From Prochilodus magdalenae (taxonomy: Eukaryota > Chordata > Actinopteri > Characiformes > Prochilodontidae): a stretch of 64,000 nt of DNA. This document shows positions 38,501-64,000 of the stretch, one piece after another. The stretch covers positions 702,501 to 766,500 of the forward strand of contig JAMWET010001353.1 in NCBI GenBank assembly GCA_024036415.1, given 5' to 3'. The notes under the pieces were generated by a model. That model made no database searches, was not told where the DNA came from, and saw only the letters and a list, made by a program, of their open reading frames with translations. Positions within the stretch are counted from its first letter, which is position 1; each line of letters starts with the position of its first letter. A program made the translations under genes and the position numbers.

Positions 38501-41293
38501 CCAATTCACAGGGCTGGCCTCACCCGCCCACCTCTCAGCCCTCCATGGCCTGGTCCCACCCCCTTTCCCCAGCTCAGACCGTGGTGGTGCCTCCCCTCAG
38601 CCGCACAAGCTGCCAGTCAGTTTCTCCCTTACCAGTAGAAGGCCTAGATCGGCCTGCGCTCACCCTAAGACTGGCTCAGCTGGAGCGGGAGGCCAAGCGA
38701 CTTAGAAGGACCCTCGGCCTCCAGGAGCCGACTGTGGAAGCAGCTACGTTAGTGGAAGGGGAGGTATCAGGTTCAGCGGTAGAGGGGGTGGCAGTACCAG
38801 AAGGAGGGGTGACTCCCTCTGTTCAGAACACAGACACATTAACACCCAGTGCCACTTTAGAATCAGGGGTCGAAGTCAAACCAACAGCTTCCACAGCATC
38901 CAAGGTGAGCATGAAAGCTGTTGTAGTCAAGGCCAGAGGCGAAGTCCAAATCGCAAGAGGATGTGTTATGACCCTTAACATAAATGCATTAATTTAGCTA
39001 TGTTCTGAACGTAGGCTAAGCTTGCTGACCGTGAGGAATATATGGGTGGTCAGTTCTAACTCACAGTTCCCTACCTGGGTAGATCAGGTTCTGCAGTCAC
39101 AGTGTTTGTGCTACTTCAGATCAGACCAGGGTGGGCTACGAACCACCAGTGGGCCATAAAGCACCCTCTAGTGGCCTGTAGTTAGCGAGAGGCAGTAGTT
39201 TGTAGTGGGCTGGTAACGTATATAACCATTTTAGTGTTGGGAATATTAATATAAATATTTATAAAATATATTTGTATTTTGGTGAAAATTTTGATTTGTT
39301 TCCTGGTGGGATGCTATGATTTGTAGTTTTTGCCAGGTGGGCTTTGGGATGGAAAAAAGCTAGAGAACCCCTGAATTAGACCATGTGTCAGACTCCAGTC
39401 CTTGCAGGCCAAAGCACTGTACACTTTAGCCTTCTTAATTAAACACATCGGATTCCACTCTTCAGCTAATTGACAAGGCCTTAATCCATTCAGAGCCTTA
39501 GCTGAGCAAAAACGCTGGCCTCCACAGAGCTGTAGTCTGAAAGGAACTCAGTTTGACATGCCTACATTAGACTATACCACTGCTCAGTACTTATCTCAGC
39601 TAACTTAGTTCAGACTGTAGACTGTAGCCTTTAGAAATGTAGAGAACCATTACACACGTGATCAGGTCAGCACTTCAGTTCATTCAAAGGGATAACTCTG
39701 GAGAGTGTGTAATCTATGTGCTTTTCTCTCTTCCTCCAGAAAACAGGACCTCAGTCAGACAAGCAAAGCTCAATACAAAGAAATGGCCAGCAGGGGACAC
39801 CAGTGAGCCCCACGGATGAACTCCACTGGAGCAAGACATTGGCTAAACTGCAGAGCCAAAACCAGGCTCTCTTTACAGAAGTAAATAAACTGAAAAAAGA
39901 GAAAGAGCAACTCCTGAGCCGAGTGAGACAAGTGGAGAGACAGACACGGGAGAGGAAAGACCAGGGCACCAGCACACCCACTAATGTTAACGATAGGTGT
40001 GTACACATACATTCATTAAATGTTCACTACCATTTACTGCAAAGCAAATGGGATTTAAATTCATCACTGTAAGTTGTATAGTGATGTATTTGAAATTCAG
40101 CAGTGGTTTTTAGTAGCTGTGTCCTGAATCAATTTCAGTTTTATTCTAAGTACAGGGAGCATATGAGTGTAATGGGCAGCCTTGTGCATTTGTGACATCT
40201 GGAGCCTTGCTTTAATCCCCTCTGTTCTCTGTAATTTAGACTATACTATCCATTGCTGAAAGTATGTGGACATCTCACCATCACACCTGATGAACATCCG
40301 ATTTGTACCTTTTCAGTCAAAAGGGCATTTGTGAGGTCAGACGCTGATGTTGGGCAGAAAGGCCTGGTTTACAATCAACGTTTATACCAAAGTTGTTGAC
40401 TGGGTTTGAGGCCTGGGATGTGAGCAGGCCACTGGAGTTCATCTTTATGGACCTCACTGTGTACAGAGTAATAAAGGAACAGCAAAGGGTCTTACCCAAA
40501 CTGCTGCCACAGAGCACCTTAACCCCTTCAGTGGAACTAAGAGGTCCAGAACCTGAGAAACCCCAGACCATTATCCCTCCTCCACCAAACTTTACTGTTG
40601 GTACTATGCATTCCTGTAGGTGGCGTTCCTCTGGTGCTCACCAAGAACAATATCATCCATCAGCCTCTGAGATAGTGAAGCATGATTCATCACCCTAGAA
40701 AGCGTTCAGTGGCAACATGCTTTACACCACCACAGCCGACGCTGAGCATTGTGCATAGTAATCTTAGAAGCTTCCTCTTGCTTGGATTTACAGTAATAGC
40801 ACAGTAGTACAATAGTACAGTTGACCAGGGCAGATCTAGCGGGGCTACCTTGTAGCAGAAGCTAGGATAATGCCATGTTTAAAGCTCCTCGCTACGGCCC
40901 ATTCTACTGTCAGCGTTTGTCTGGAGGTTGCATGACTGTGTGCTTGCTATATGATTTTATGCAACTGTTAGCATAACACCTTAAACTGCATACTTTTAGC
41001 CTTATAGTGCATCTCAGTAACTCCAATCATGTCTCTACAACACACTCCTATTGCTTCTTTCTCTCCTTCACTATTCCCTCTCCTTCACTTATTATTGATC
41101 TGAAAAGAAATAAGCTTCTCATTGGGCTGTTTCTCTTTGCAGTATTGCACTGGAGCGATTGCGTGCTATCCGCCGGAATGTCGTGTCTCTCCTGTCCTCC
41201 ATCCTGCCTAATTTGGACATGCAAGGTATCAGCTGTGACACAGGGGATGTAGACAGCATCCTGCAGCAAATCATAGAAGCTAACAACCTCTGA
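17110..41293 (+). CDS. morc3: MORC family CW-type zinc finger protein 3
   Basis: MORC3 is a nuclear GHKL ATPase whose CW finger reads histone H3K4 methylation and which forms nuclear bodies. The 17 coding exons are 17110-17148, 17230-17302, 20531-20663, 21739-21959, 23679-23826, 25932-26091, 26213-26341, 26559-26678, 27048-27151, 27323-27481, 31830-31949, 33598-33675, 33940-33979, 37899-38029, 38220-38904, 39740-39996 and 41143-41293. The total is 2748 nt, or 915 residues; human MORC3 is 939. Every junction keeps frame. The start [13 protein letters not shown] aligns with the GIRLSALCP start of the human protein. Introns 4 and 7 are U12-type. Fish have more than one morc3 paralogue and which one this is cannot be told here. 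It is convergent with tbc1d9b. Confidence 0.95.
17303..18660 (+). other. morc3 intron 2, 5' part
   Basis: Intron 2 is 3.2 kb (17303-20530). This part holds a repeat copy at about 17770-17935 and otherwise nothing recognised. The remainder of the intron is mostly the 34-bp minisatellite. Confidence 0.5.
17770..17935 (+). repeat. dispersed repeat, copy A
   Basis: The text caacacatctgatttaacac...aacaagccctttcagagcag...ctaggaccagggctgagaaa resembles a common teleost short repeat. A related copy in the same orientation lies at 39370-39560. The class is not assigned. Confidence 0.45.
18671..20045 (+). repeat. 34-bp minisatellite, about 40 copies
   Basis: This is a tandem array of a unit of about 34 bp (AGGATCATATCAGGATGTAT then ATGGTGTCTGTATA) in morc3 intron 2. 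Units vary mainly at GGATCC/GGATCAT, CAGGATG/CAGCATG and TATATGG/TATAGGG. At least three units lack the TATA and are 30 bp. The array ends about 485 bases before exon 3. Confidence 0.95.
21960..23678 (+). other. morc3 intron 4, U12-type AT-AC intron
   Basis: The donor is ATATCCTTT at 21960-21968 directly after the exon, the AT-AC U12 consensus. The branch-site-like ATCCTTAAC is at 23656-23664 and the acceptor is AC at 23677-23678, about 15 bases after the branch A. Using these ends gives [22 protein letters not shown], close in length to the human FNK...ASLAAIL segment. The intron also contains hAT-like text near 22645. Confidence 0.88.
23679..27481 (+). CDS. morc3: morc3 exons 5-10: S5-like domain and charged tail
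   Basis: These exons encode residues 156-429 (ends split with the neighbouring exons). Recognisable family blocks are [16 protein letters not shown] (GKKGT loop that contacts the ATP phosphate in GHKL-S5 proteins), [50 protein letters not shown], and [19 protein letters not shown]. Exon 10 continues into a Lys-rich stretch ([14 protein letters not shown]) and an acidic run of mostly Glu and Asp just before the CW finger. The intron between exons 7 and 8 is U12-type GT-AG. Exon 9 follows a long CT tract that forms its polypyrimidine tract. Confidence 0.92.
24310..24720 (+). repeat. possible decayed Tc1/mariner fragment
   Basis: In morc3 intron 5, fragments such as tgtgggactagctggaacga and gtatccaccaaatctggcag resemble the 3' part of a Tc1-type transposase gene (the acidic-residue block and after). 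Similarity is weak and frames are broken. The rest of intron 5 (23827-25931) shows nothing coding. Confidence 0.35.
26342..26558 (+). other. morc3 intron 7, U12-type GT-AG intron
   Basis: The donor GTATCCTTT at 26342-26350 matches the U12 GT-AG consensus. The branch-site-like TCCTTAAC is at 26536-26543. AG is at 26557-26558, about 16 bases after the branch A. The intron is 217 bases and joins PQFI to [11 protein letters not shown] in frame. Confidence 0.88.
26982..27040 (+). repeat. (CT)n tract at the exon 9 acceptor
   Basis: A nearly pure CT tract ends 7 bases before the morc3 exon 9 start at 27048, so it doubles as the polypyrimidine tract. Length changes could affect splicing of that exon; this is inference. 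Confidence 0.85.
27647..28980 (+). mobile_element. Tc1-like transposon in morc3 intron 10
   Basis: The element is 1334 bp. Its inverted ends (CAGTGGTGCTTAAAGTTTGT on the left; ACAAACGTCTACGCACCACTG read on the plus strand at the right) are flanked by TA on both sides (27645-27646 and 28981-28982). The plus-strand transposase is in pieces: [15 protein letters not shown] and [20 protein letters not shown], then in another frame [20 protein letters not shown] followed by LWTDETQ. Frameshifts and stops make it inactive. It is a different Tc1 family from the copy at 14.2 kb. Confidence 0.88.
29429..30921 (+). repeat. 45-bp minisatellite, about 33 copies
   Basis: This is a tandem array of a 45-bp unit (GTGTACATGGGCAGACTGAG, then ATACATGAAAGAAATCAGAG, TAAGT) in morc3 intron 10. 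Because 45 is a multiple of three, several frames stay open on both strands; one plus frame repeats [15 protein letters not shown]. Unit variants include TAAGAGTGTAC, TGGGATAC and GAAGGAAATC. It ends about 900 bases before exon 11. Confidence 0.95.
31830..33675 (+). CDS. morc3: morc3 exons 11-12: CW zinc finger
   Basis: These exons encode residues 429-495. The CW finger reads [11 protein letters not shown], with zinc ligands C436, C439, C460 and C471; C471 is encoded by exon 12. The methyl-lysine cage Trp pair W433 and W442 is present. The human EKWYC block is ERFTC here, so an aromatic residue is kept as Phe. [11 protein letters not shown] then matches the human NCEVPEEPED junction. H3K4 methyl-lysine reading is expected from the family and was not tested. 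Confidence 0.92.
31950..33597 (+). other. morc3 intron 11
   Basis: A 1.65-kb intron, AT-rich (ATAAATAATA-like run at 32660-32710), with no recognised repeat or coding block. Confidence 0.4.
33940..38904 (+). CDS. morc3: morc3 exons 13-15: low-complexity linker
   Basis: These exons encode residues 495-780. The first part is basic ([20 protein letters not shown]). Exon 15 is one 685-nt exon encoding a Ser/Thr/Pro/Gln-rich region with [19 protein letters not shown] and a Pro/Ser-rich block ([19 protein letters not shown]). It is probably disordered. KRK and SPKR-like clusters could serve nuclear import. A short helical stretch ([20 protein letters not shown]) lies within it. Sequence here is poorly conserved in the family, so exon identity rests on frame and splice sites. 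Confidence 0.85.
34150..34269 (+). repeat. (ACA)n/(ATA)n microsatellite
   Basis: This trinucleotide tract begins as about six ACA units, then runs as about 34 ATA units with a few C and G interruptions, in morc3 intron 13. Its translation (poly-Asn, poly-Ile, poly-Tyr) explains the long ORFs on both strands here. Confidence 0.95.
35378..35556 (+). repeat. retroposon tail followed by (CCAT)n(CTAT)n microsatellite
   Basis: The text aaatttcctttgggatcaat followed by aaagtatctatct is the typical 3' end of a fish non-LTR retroposon family. It is followed by about 14 CCAT units and about 25 CTAT units. Confidence 0.85.
36640..37420 (+). pseudogene. decayed Tc1/mariner-type transposon in morc3 intron 13
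   Basis: Plus-strand pieces resemble the DNA-binding half of a Tc1-type transposase. At about 36830-36905 is [24 protein letters not shown] text, then [16 protein letters not shown], and near 36985-37020 is a QTTEREDRQIV-like block. Frames are broken many times. Boundaries are approximate and activity is excluded. Confidence 0.6.
37462..37698 (+). repeat. 237-bp MITE-like element with 27-bp inverted ends
   Basis: The left end, 37462-37488, and right end, 37672-37698 (TGGAGATACTTGTTTTTCAT...), are inverted repeats differing at 2 of 27 positions. The interior (CAACAGAAATGACCCAAAAC) matches a second, truncated copy at the very start of the window. It lies 200 bases before morc3 exon 14. Confidence 0.75.
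38905..39739 (+). other. morc3 intron 15
   Basis: Its only recognisable content is copy B of the dispersed repeat at 39370-39560. An open frame continues from exon 15 to 38997 by chance; the GTGAGC donor at 38905 ends the exon. Confidence 0.5.
39370..39560 (+). repeat. dispersed repeat, copy B
   Basis: The text cagactccagtccttgcagg...attaaacacatcggattcca...gctaattgacaaggccttaa shares the layout of the copy at 17770-17935. It resembles a short repeat common in teleosts. The class is not assigned. Confidence 0.4.
39740..41293 (+). CDS. morc3: morc3 exons 16-17: C-terminal coiled coil
   Basis: These exons encode residues 781-915. [19 protein letters not shown] continues into a heptad-rich [19 protein letters not shown], a clear coiled coil of about 50 residues. 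This matches the C-terminal dimerisation coil of MORC3. Exon 17 ([20 protein letters not shown] ... [13 protein letters not shown]) ends at TGA 41291-41293 and resembles the human C-terminus LRVNVGQLLAMIVPDLDL in layout. Confidence 0.88.
40240..40780 (-). pseudogene. decayed Tc1/mariner-type transposon in morc3 intron 16
   Basis: On the minus strand, fragments match a Tc1-type transposase: a [19 protein letters not shown] block at about 40600-40540 and a [22 protein letters not shown] block near 40375-40318. The left end has tatgtggacatctcaccatc, typical of this family's ends. It is heavily damaged. Confidence 0.65.
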
Positions 41294-41782
41294 CCTCAGT
41301 GCAGTGCCTATAACTGAGCTCCACAGGAAGGACACCAATACTCCAGAAGCCACTGATTTCAGTACAGTGCCTGAAATGATCCTGCCACCTACCCGTCGGA
41401 GTATGATTATGCTTCATTGTACAGAGATGATGCCTTACCACAAGCATTAACCCCATAAACATTAAGCACACGATTCTGATATTCATCATGCTGTTGTAAA
41501 TATATGGAAAGTCAGTGAAAGACTGCAGGAGTCATTCTGCAGACATGAATTCATGGGACTCAGTGTTCAAGTCCGAAGTGACATCGTAGGTCAGATATGT
41601 TATGTTTTAGCAATGCTACTGCTAAAAATACAGTTAGAGGGCTCGAAGTAGTAGTCAGGTCAGCTGTTTCACTGTGCTGTTTGCCTATGCTTTATTGGGG
41701 CAAACCCTTTTTCTTTTGCTAGAGTTATGATGTGTACTACACACGTACTGTGTTATATATTATTCTCAAGTAATTCTGAAGC

Positions 41783-41788
41783 AATAAA
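41783..41788 (+). terminator. polyadenylation signal of morc3
   Basis: AATAAA, overlapped by a second AATAAA five bases later, lies 490 bases after the morc3 stop codon. It is the first good signal downstream. Confidence 0.65.
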
Positions 41789-41793
41789 ATAAA

Positions 41794-42130
41794 ATTCTGG
41801 AATATCTGCAAATGCAGAAGGATCTCAGAATTCAAATGCTTTAAAGCCAAATCGTGTCGGAATGTTTTTCAGAATTAACCAAGGTATCAAGGGAGGGTGA
41901 CTGATCTAGCTGAGCATTGTTTCATGATATATGAGTTCAGAGGGAAGCTGGTGAACAGTGATGCTACAAAGTAAATTAAAGTCATTACATTTTAATGTAA
42001 GATCTTAGATTGTAACGCTCTATGATATAAAAACTCAGATTTACACATTTACAGTGCAGAGTGCTCAACTCAATGACAGTGCCACACTGCTCTTCAGCGG
42101 AAGCTCAGGCATAAAGACGCAGCTAACTTA
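41794..42130. other. gap between convergent morc3 and tbc1d9b 3' ends
   Basis: About 350 bases separate the morc3 poly(A) signal from the nearest candidate tbc1d9b signal. No gene or repeat is recognised, and the transcripts may overlap here. Confidence 0.5.
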
Positions 42131-42141
42131 TTTGTACATAG

Positions 42142-44751
42142 TTTATTACACAGTATAATACAGAACTGATCAATGACAAGTTTTTAAAACAAATTTCTGA
42201 ATGAGCAAAGAACCAGTAATAATGAATAAAATACTGTAAGTGTATTGTGACAACAGGTATTTCTTTATCCACTGACACACACGTCAACACCTGTGTGAAA
42301 TTCAGTATGAGGAAGTAAACATAAAATGTTTTCTTTACACATTAATAAGCAGAAGCAGCAAAGGATACTGGTTACTTTCACAGTGCAGCATGAAAACAGT
42401 GAAGCATTTACACACTCGGTTCGTTAAAAGACATTTACAATTACAGTTCACAGGCACAGAATGAGAATCAAAATGTTTGGTATATGTAAAGGTCTGCTCA
42501 GAGTGCACATGTACACATGCTTAGTAGTGAGTCAGAGGGTTAACTGGATATATACAGCGTATTACCATATACCGTATTTGCATATCAGGCTAATTTTCCT
42601 ATCTCTAGCCCTGATCTTCCTGGATCGGCAGCAGTGCAGATCACTGTGATCTCCACTGTTCTTCAGAAAGACATTCTTTGCAATCCATTTAACCAGAATA
42701 CAGCTAGCTGCACCGGACTAGGTGAAACATTGCTGCCAATAGCTCAGCTAGTTAGCAGGCGGTACCTGAGGGGGGGTGAGATCAGGGTTGGTGGACAAAA
42801 TACTGTAACACTTGGTGAACCCTCGATGAGACAGAAGATGCTTGTTGGATCGTAAGAGACACAAACCTTTTGTTATGGCTCATTTGTATATCGCAGCCTT
42901 TTACCGCATCTCTGCCAACAGTGTGATAATGATCAGCATATTGTGCAGCTGTAGTGGATACCTTGAGGGACTAAACAAGAAGTCACATATTAGTGATGCC
43001 AGCCATGTAATGGTGGACACATGTATACGGCTGTGTTGGCTACAATCAGAATTTACTCAATATCAATGTAAAGTGGGCCCCGTCTTTGCTGAAGGCAAGG
43101 TGTCCTGCTGTGAGATGTTCCTGTTACATGATTAAAGGCCTGTTTACAGCCAGACACCCTACAAGGATAATCAGACTCCGGTTTCTTAACGGAATGTCAA
43201 TATAATCAGTTTTAGATTAAAAAGTGTTGTGGGCTGTATATCAGGTTACAGACTAAGGTCTATTTAAAGCTATTTATTTAGTACCAAGGTAACAATTAAA
43301 ATTATGACAAGCAATCTGAGTAAAGAAACCAGAAACCAATACATGGATGAATCGCTGCATACATATTCAACAATAAAAACAGATAAGCAGATCTTTACAG
43401 CTCGAGACAATTATTAGTGAGGGCTTAGAGAGGTTGCATATACCTTAAACTAGGTGGCAAGCAATAGCCATAATAAAGTGTCTAGAATACAAGAGCCTGT
43501 CTCAGTCGGGTAACTAAGAATATACCAAAAATTCTAGGACTGCAATTGATTCTAGGTTTCTAGGTCTGGCTAAATGGCATGCTCTGAACTTGTAGGTAAT
43601 GTAGGCAATAAAGTCATTAATTATGGAAAATGTAGTTAGCAAACTTTTACAAATAATTTACAAGTAATGCTGCGATTGTACTTGCTTAATGTACTAGTGT
43701 TTTAAGAATACTGCAACTAAAATAATCGAGGCTCAATACTACTTTTAAAATGAAATAAAATCTGGATTCTATTGAGAGTTCCTGTAATAACTGAAGGACA
43801 CTGTTACTGTAATGCGAATGGGCAGTTGCTGGCTACTGGCCTTCTTAAGAACTCTCATTCAATGGAACTCACCAACAGAACTTCAATCCACATCCATACC
43901 AGATCATTTCAGTAAGGCAATGATGTACTTTGGAGGAGAAAGCTGCTAAACAAACATATACACACACACATACAATTTCAAAAGTCCCGAACCACGGATA
44001 TAGGCGTTGAGGGACAACAACTGAAGTCAAGACAAAGAGGGACTTTGTAGAACTGGACTTTAACAAACCCTATTCTCAGAAAGGACACTTCCTATTTTAA
44101 AACTCACTGCCTGATTATAACATACTTAGTGTATGTATATTTTGATAGTTCCCACATTTTCAGTCAGTCACCTGACAGGTAAATAAGGAATAAAGTGACG
44201 CTCACCTTTTAAATGTAACTACTTTCTTTTCTAGTCAAACAGCAGTGTATTTGGTTTTATCTGGCATAACTAAATGATAGATTTACGCCCCCATGTAGAG
44301 TGTTACTGAAACTTAAAATGTGCTACATAGAGTCTAACACTGCATGTTGCAAACTGTGGTCCAATGGTAAACTCTATTAACAAAGTACTGACCTCGGGTC
44401 AACCACATAGCCTTATCAGCAGTAAACACAACAAGCGACATTAACTCAACACTGGCCTGTGTGAAGCACAGAGAGAGGACTGACCTAAGATCTAAGAGTA
44501 GAATCTAATAGGTGAAAAATACTTGCCTGGGACGAGCAAATGAGCAAAAGTGCTGAACTAAGAGGCTCACTACATGGTGTGAAAGCGACTGGAATGGGAG
44601 AGTGAACATTAACAGGCTAGAGCTTGCAAAAGTCAAATCTCTGTACATGACCACGAATCACCTCTTGGGCAAACTCACCAAAAAAAAAACAAAAAAAAAC
44701 AAACAGGCATGCTTGGTCTGCATCTGTGCAAATGCGTGCTTGGATGTGTTC
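42142..44751 (-). other. putative long 3' UTR of tbc1d9b
   Basis: There is no coding sequence between the tbc1d9b stop and the morc3 end. On the minus strand, AATAAA occurs at 43273-43278 and at 42142-42147, either of which could end the transcript. An A-rich tract is at 44680-44701. UTR extent is inferred only. Confidence 0.4.
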
Positions 44752-63146
<18,395 letters not shown>

Positions 63147-63345
63147 CACTGCGGCTCAAAGTCTTCCTCTTCTAGCCCCGAATCAGTCGAGCCTCGAAAA
63201 CAGCAACTCTAACCATACCAGACTCCTCGTCTGCCGTCTCTGTTTGTCTACATGGGCCAACAGCAGGAGCTGAGGAGGAAGGCAGTGACTCTGATCACGT
63301 CACCAAAATGGCGGCGCCCTGGAAGCGATGTCAAAATAAGAGTGC
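63147..63345 (-). promoter_or_regulatory. tbc1d9b promoter region with YY1-like and CRE-like motifs
   Basis: Directly upstream of the tbc1d9b ATG the sequence is CpG-rich. CCAAAATGGCGGCG at 63303-63316 matches the YY1 consensus (AANATGGCGGC). TCACGTCA at 63295-63302 reads TGACGTGA on the gene strand, a CRE/E-box-like site. Such YY1 sites often lie close to starts of TATA-less genes. Start position is not determined. Confidence 0.55.
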
Positions 63346-64000
63346 AGCCTGTGAATTTTTTGGACGACTGTCTCAAATTGCACAAATACATGTCTTATAC
63401 TTGCATTTTTCTACCATCTCAAGTGAAAAATGCCATGTTCTGTAACAGATAACAATATTATTCTAAAACCGTTTAACCCGACAAACCTGCATAGACAAGT
63501 TTAAAGCACACTATGTATGTCTGTTACCGACTGTTACTGCAAAAAATTTTAGCCCCGCTCTTACATACATCATAGTATAAAATGTGGTGGGAAAACATAC
63601 ATTAAAATGGACAAACATAAAATAAAATCAACCAAACCATTTTGGTCCATCATAGTTTTGGATTTCAGAGAAACCTGTGGACTTATAAAAGTAAAGTGCT
63701 CCCCTCAGTGGTGGCAAGTGGTAAAACATCTTGCGCTGTTTCTGTTGTCAGGGCTGGTTTGTGTCAGCCTGTTATCCGCAGCAGTACATTTGTGTTCTCC
63801 CTGATAGAGCACATCTAGTTTAGCATACGGTGAACCTAACAAGTTCAGCTAAACCAAAACGCACCCTCCCCAAAAGACGTTTAGCTGTGGAAAGCTTTTA
63901 AAGCAATTCAGAATGATGGAATTCTCTCCCCATCACTTCATTCACTTGGGGGCCCTGTGGAGTTCTAGGCCCAGTCTTTTTGTACTACACAGGTCCCTCC
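63346..64000. other. sequence upstream of tbc1d9b
   Basis: Nothing coding is recognised. The ORF at 63607-63804 has no family features. The next gene is outside the window. Confidence 0.4.

Overview
The window is vertebrate nuclear DNA, most probably from a ray-finned (teleost) fish. The evidence is split genes with standard splice sites, many Tc1/mariner copies and other fish-type dispersed repeats, long microsatellites, and a two-domain phosphoethanolamine methyltransferase gene of the kind kept in fish and frogs. The species cannot be named from the sequence. Nothing prokaryotic or viral was seen.

Layout: (1) 1-5.57 kb, + strand: the last seven coding exons of pmt, which encode its second SAM-methyltransferase half; the 5' half lies before the window. 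(2) 5.6-16.9 kb: intergenic and packed with repeats. It holds a tRNA-like SINE, a CR1/L2/Rex1-type LINE split by a Tc1-like element, other decayed Tc1/mariner pieces, a 38-bp perfect inverted repeat, and a nearly intact Tc1-like element with TA target duplications and only two in-frame stops. (3) 17.11-41.8 kb, + strand: a complete morc3-type gene, 17 coding exons and 915 residues, with a GHKL ATPase, S5-like domain, CW zinc finger, low-complexity linker and coiled coil. (4) 42.1-63.15 kb, - strand: a complete tbc1d9b gene, 22 coding exons and 1213 residues, with two GRAM domains, a Rab-GAP TBC domain and an EF-hand, convergent with morc3. (5) 63.15-64 kb: the tbc1d9b upstream region, with YY1-like and CRE/E-box-like motifs.

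The exon models were built by hand from splice signals. Every junction keeps the reading frame, and each coding total is a multiple of three (2748 nt for morc3, 3642 nt for tbc1d9b). The strongest observation is that morc3 carries two minor-spliceosome (U12-type) introns, one AT-AC and one GT-AG. Both have near-consensus donors and branch sites, and the AT-AC junction is needed for the best protein match. Other notable items are two large minisatellites in morc3 introns, one of them open in many frames on both strands, a hAT-like element with a perfect 8-bp target duplication, and microsatellites in three consecutive introns around the tbc1d9b catalytic exons.

The three genes act in different processes: phosphocholine synthesis (pmt), chromatin and nuclear-body ATPase (morc3), and endosomal Rab regulation (tbc1d9b). 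No functional link between them is suggested beyond proximity.
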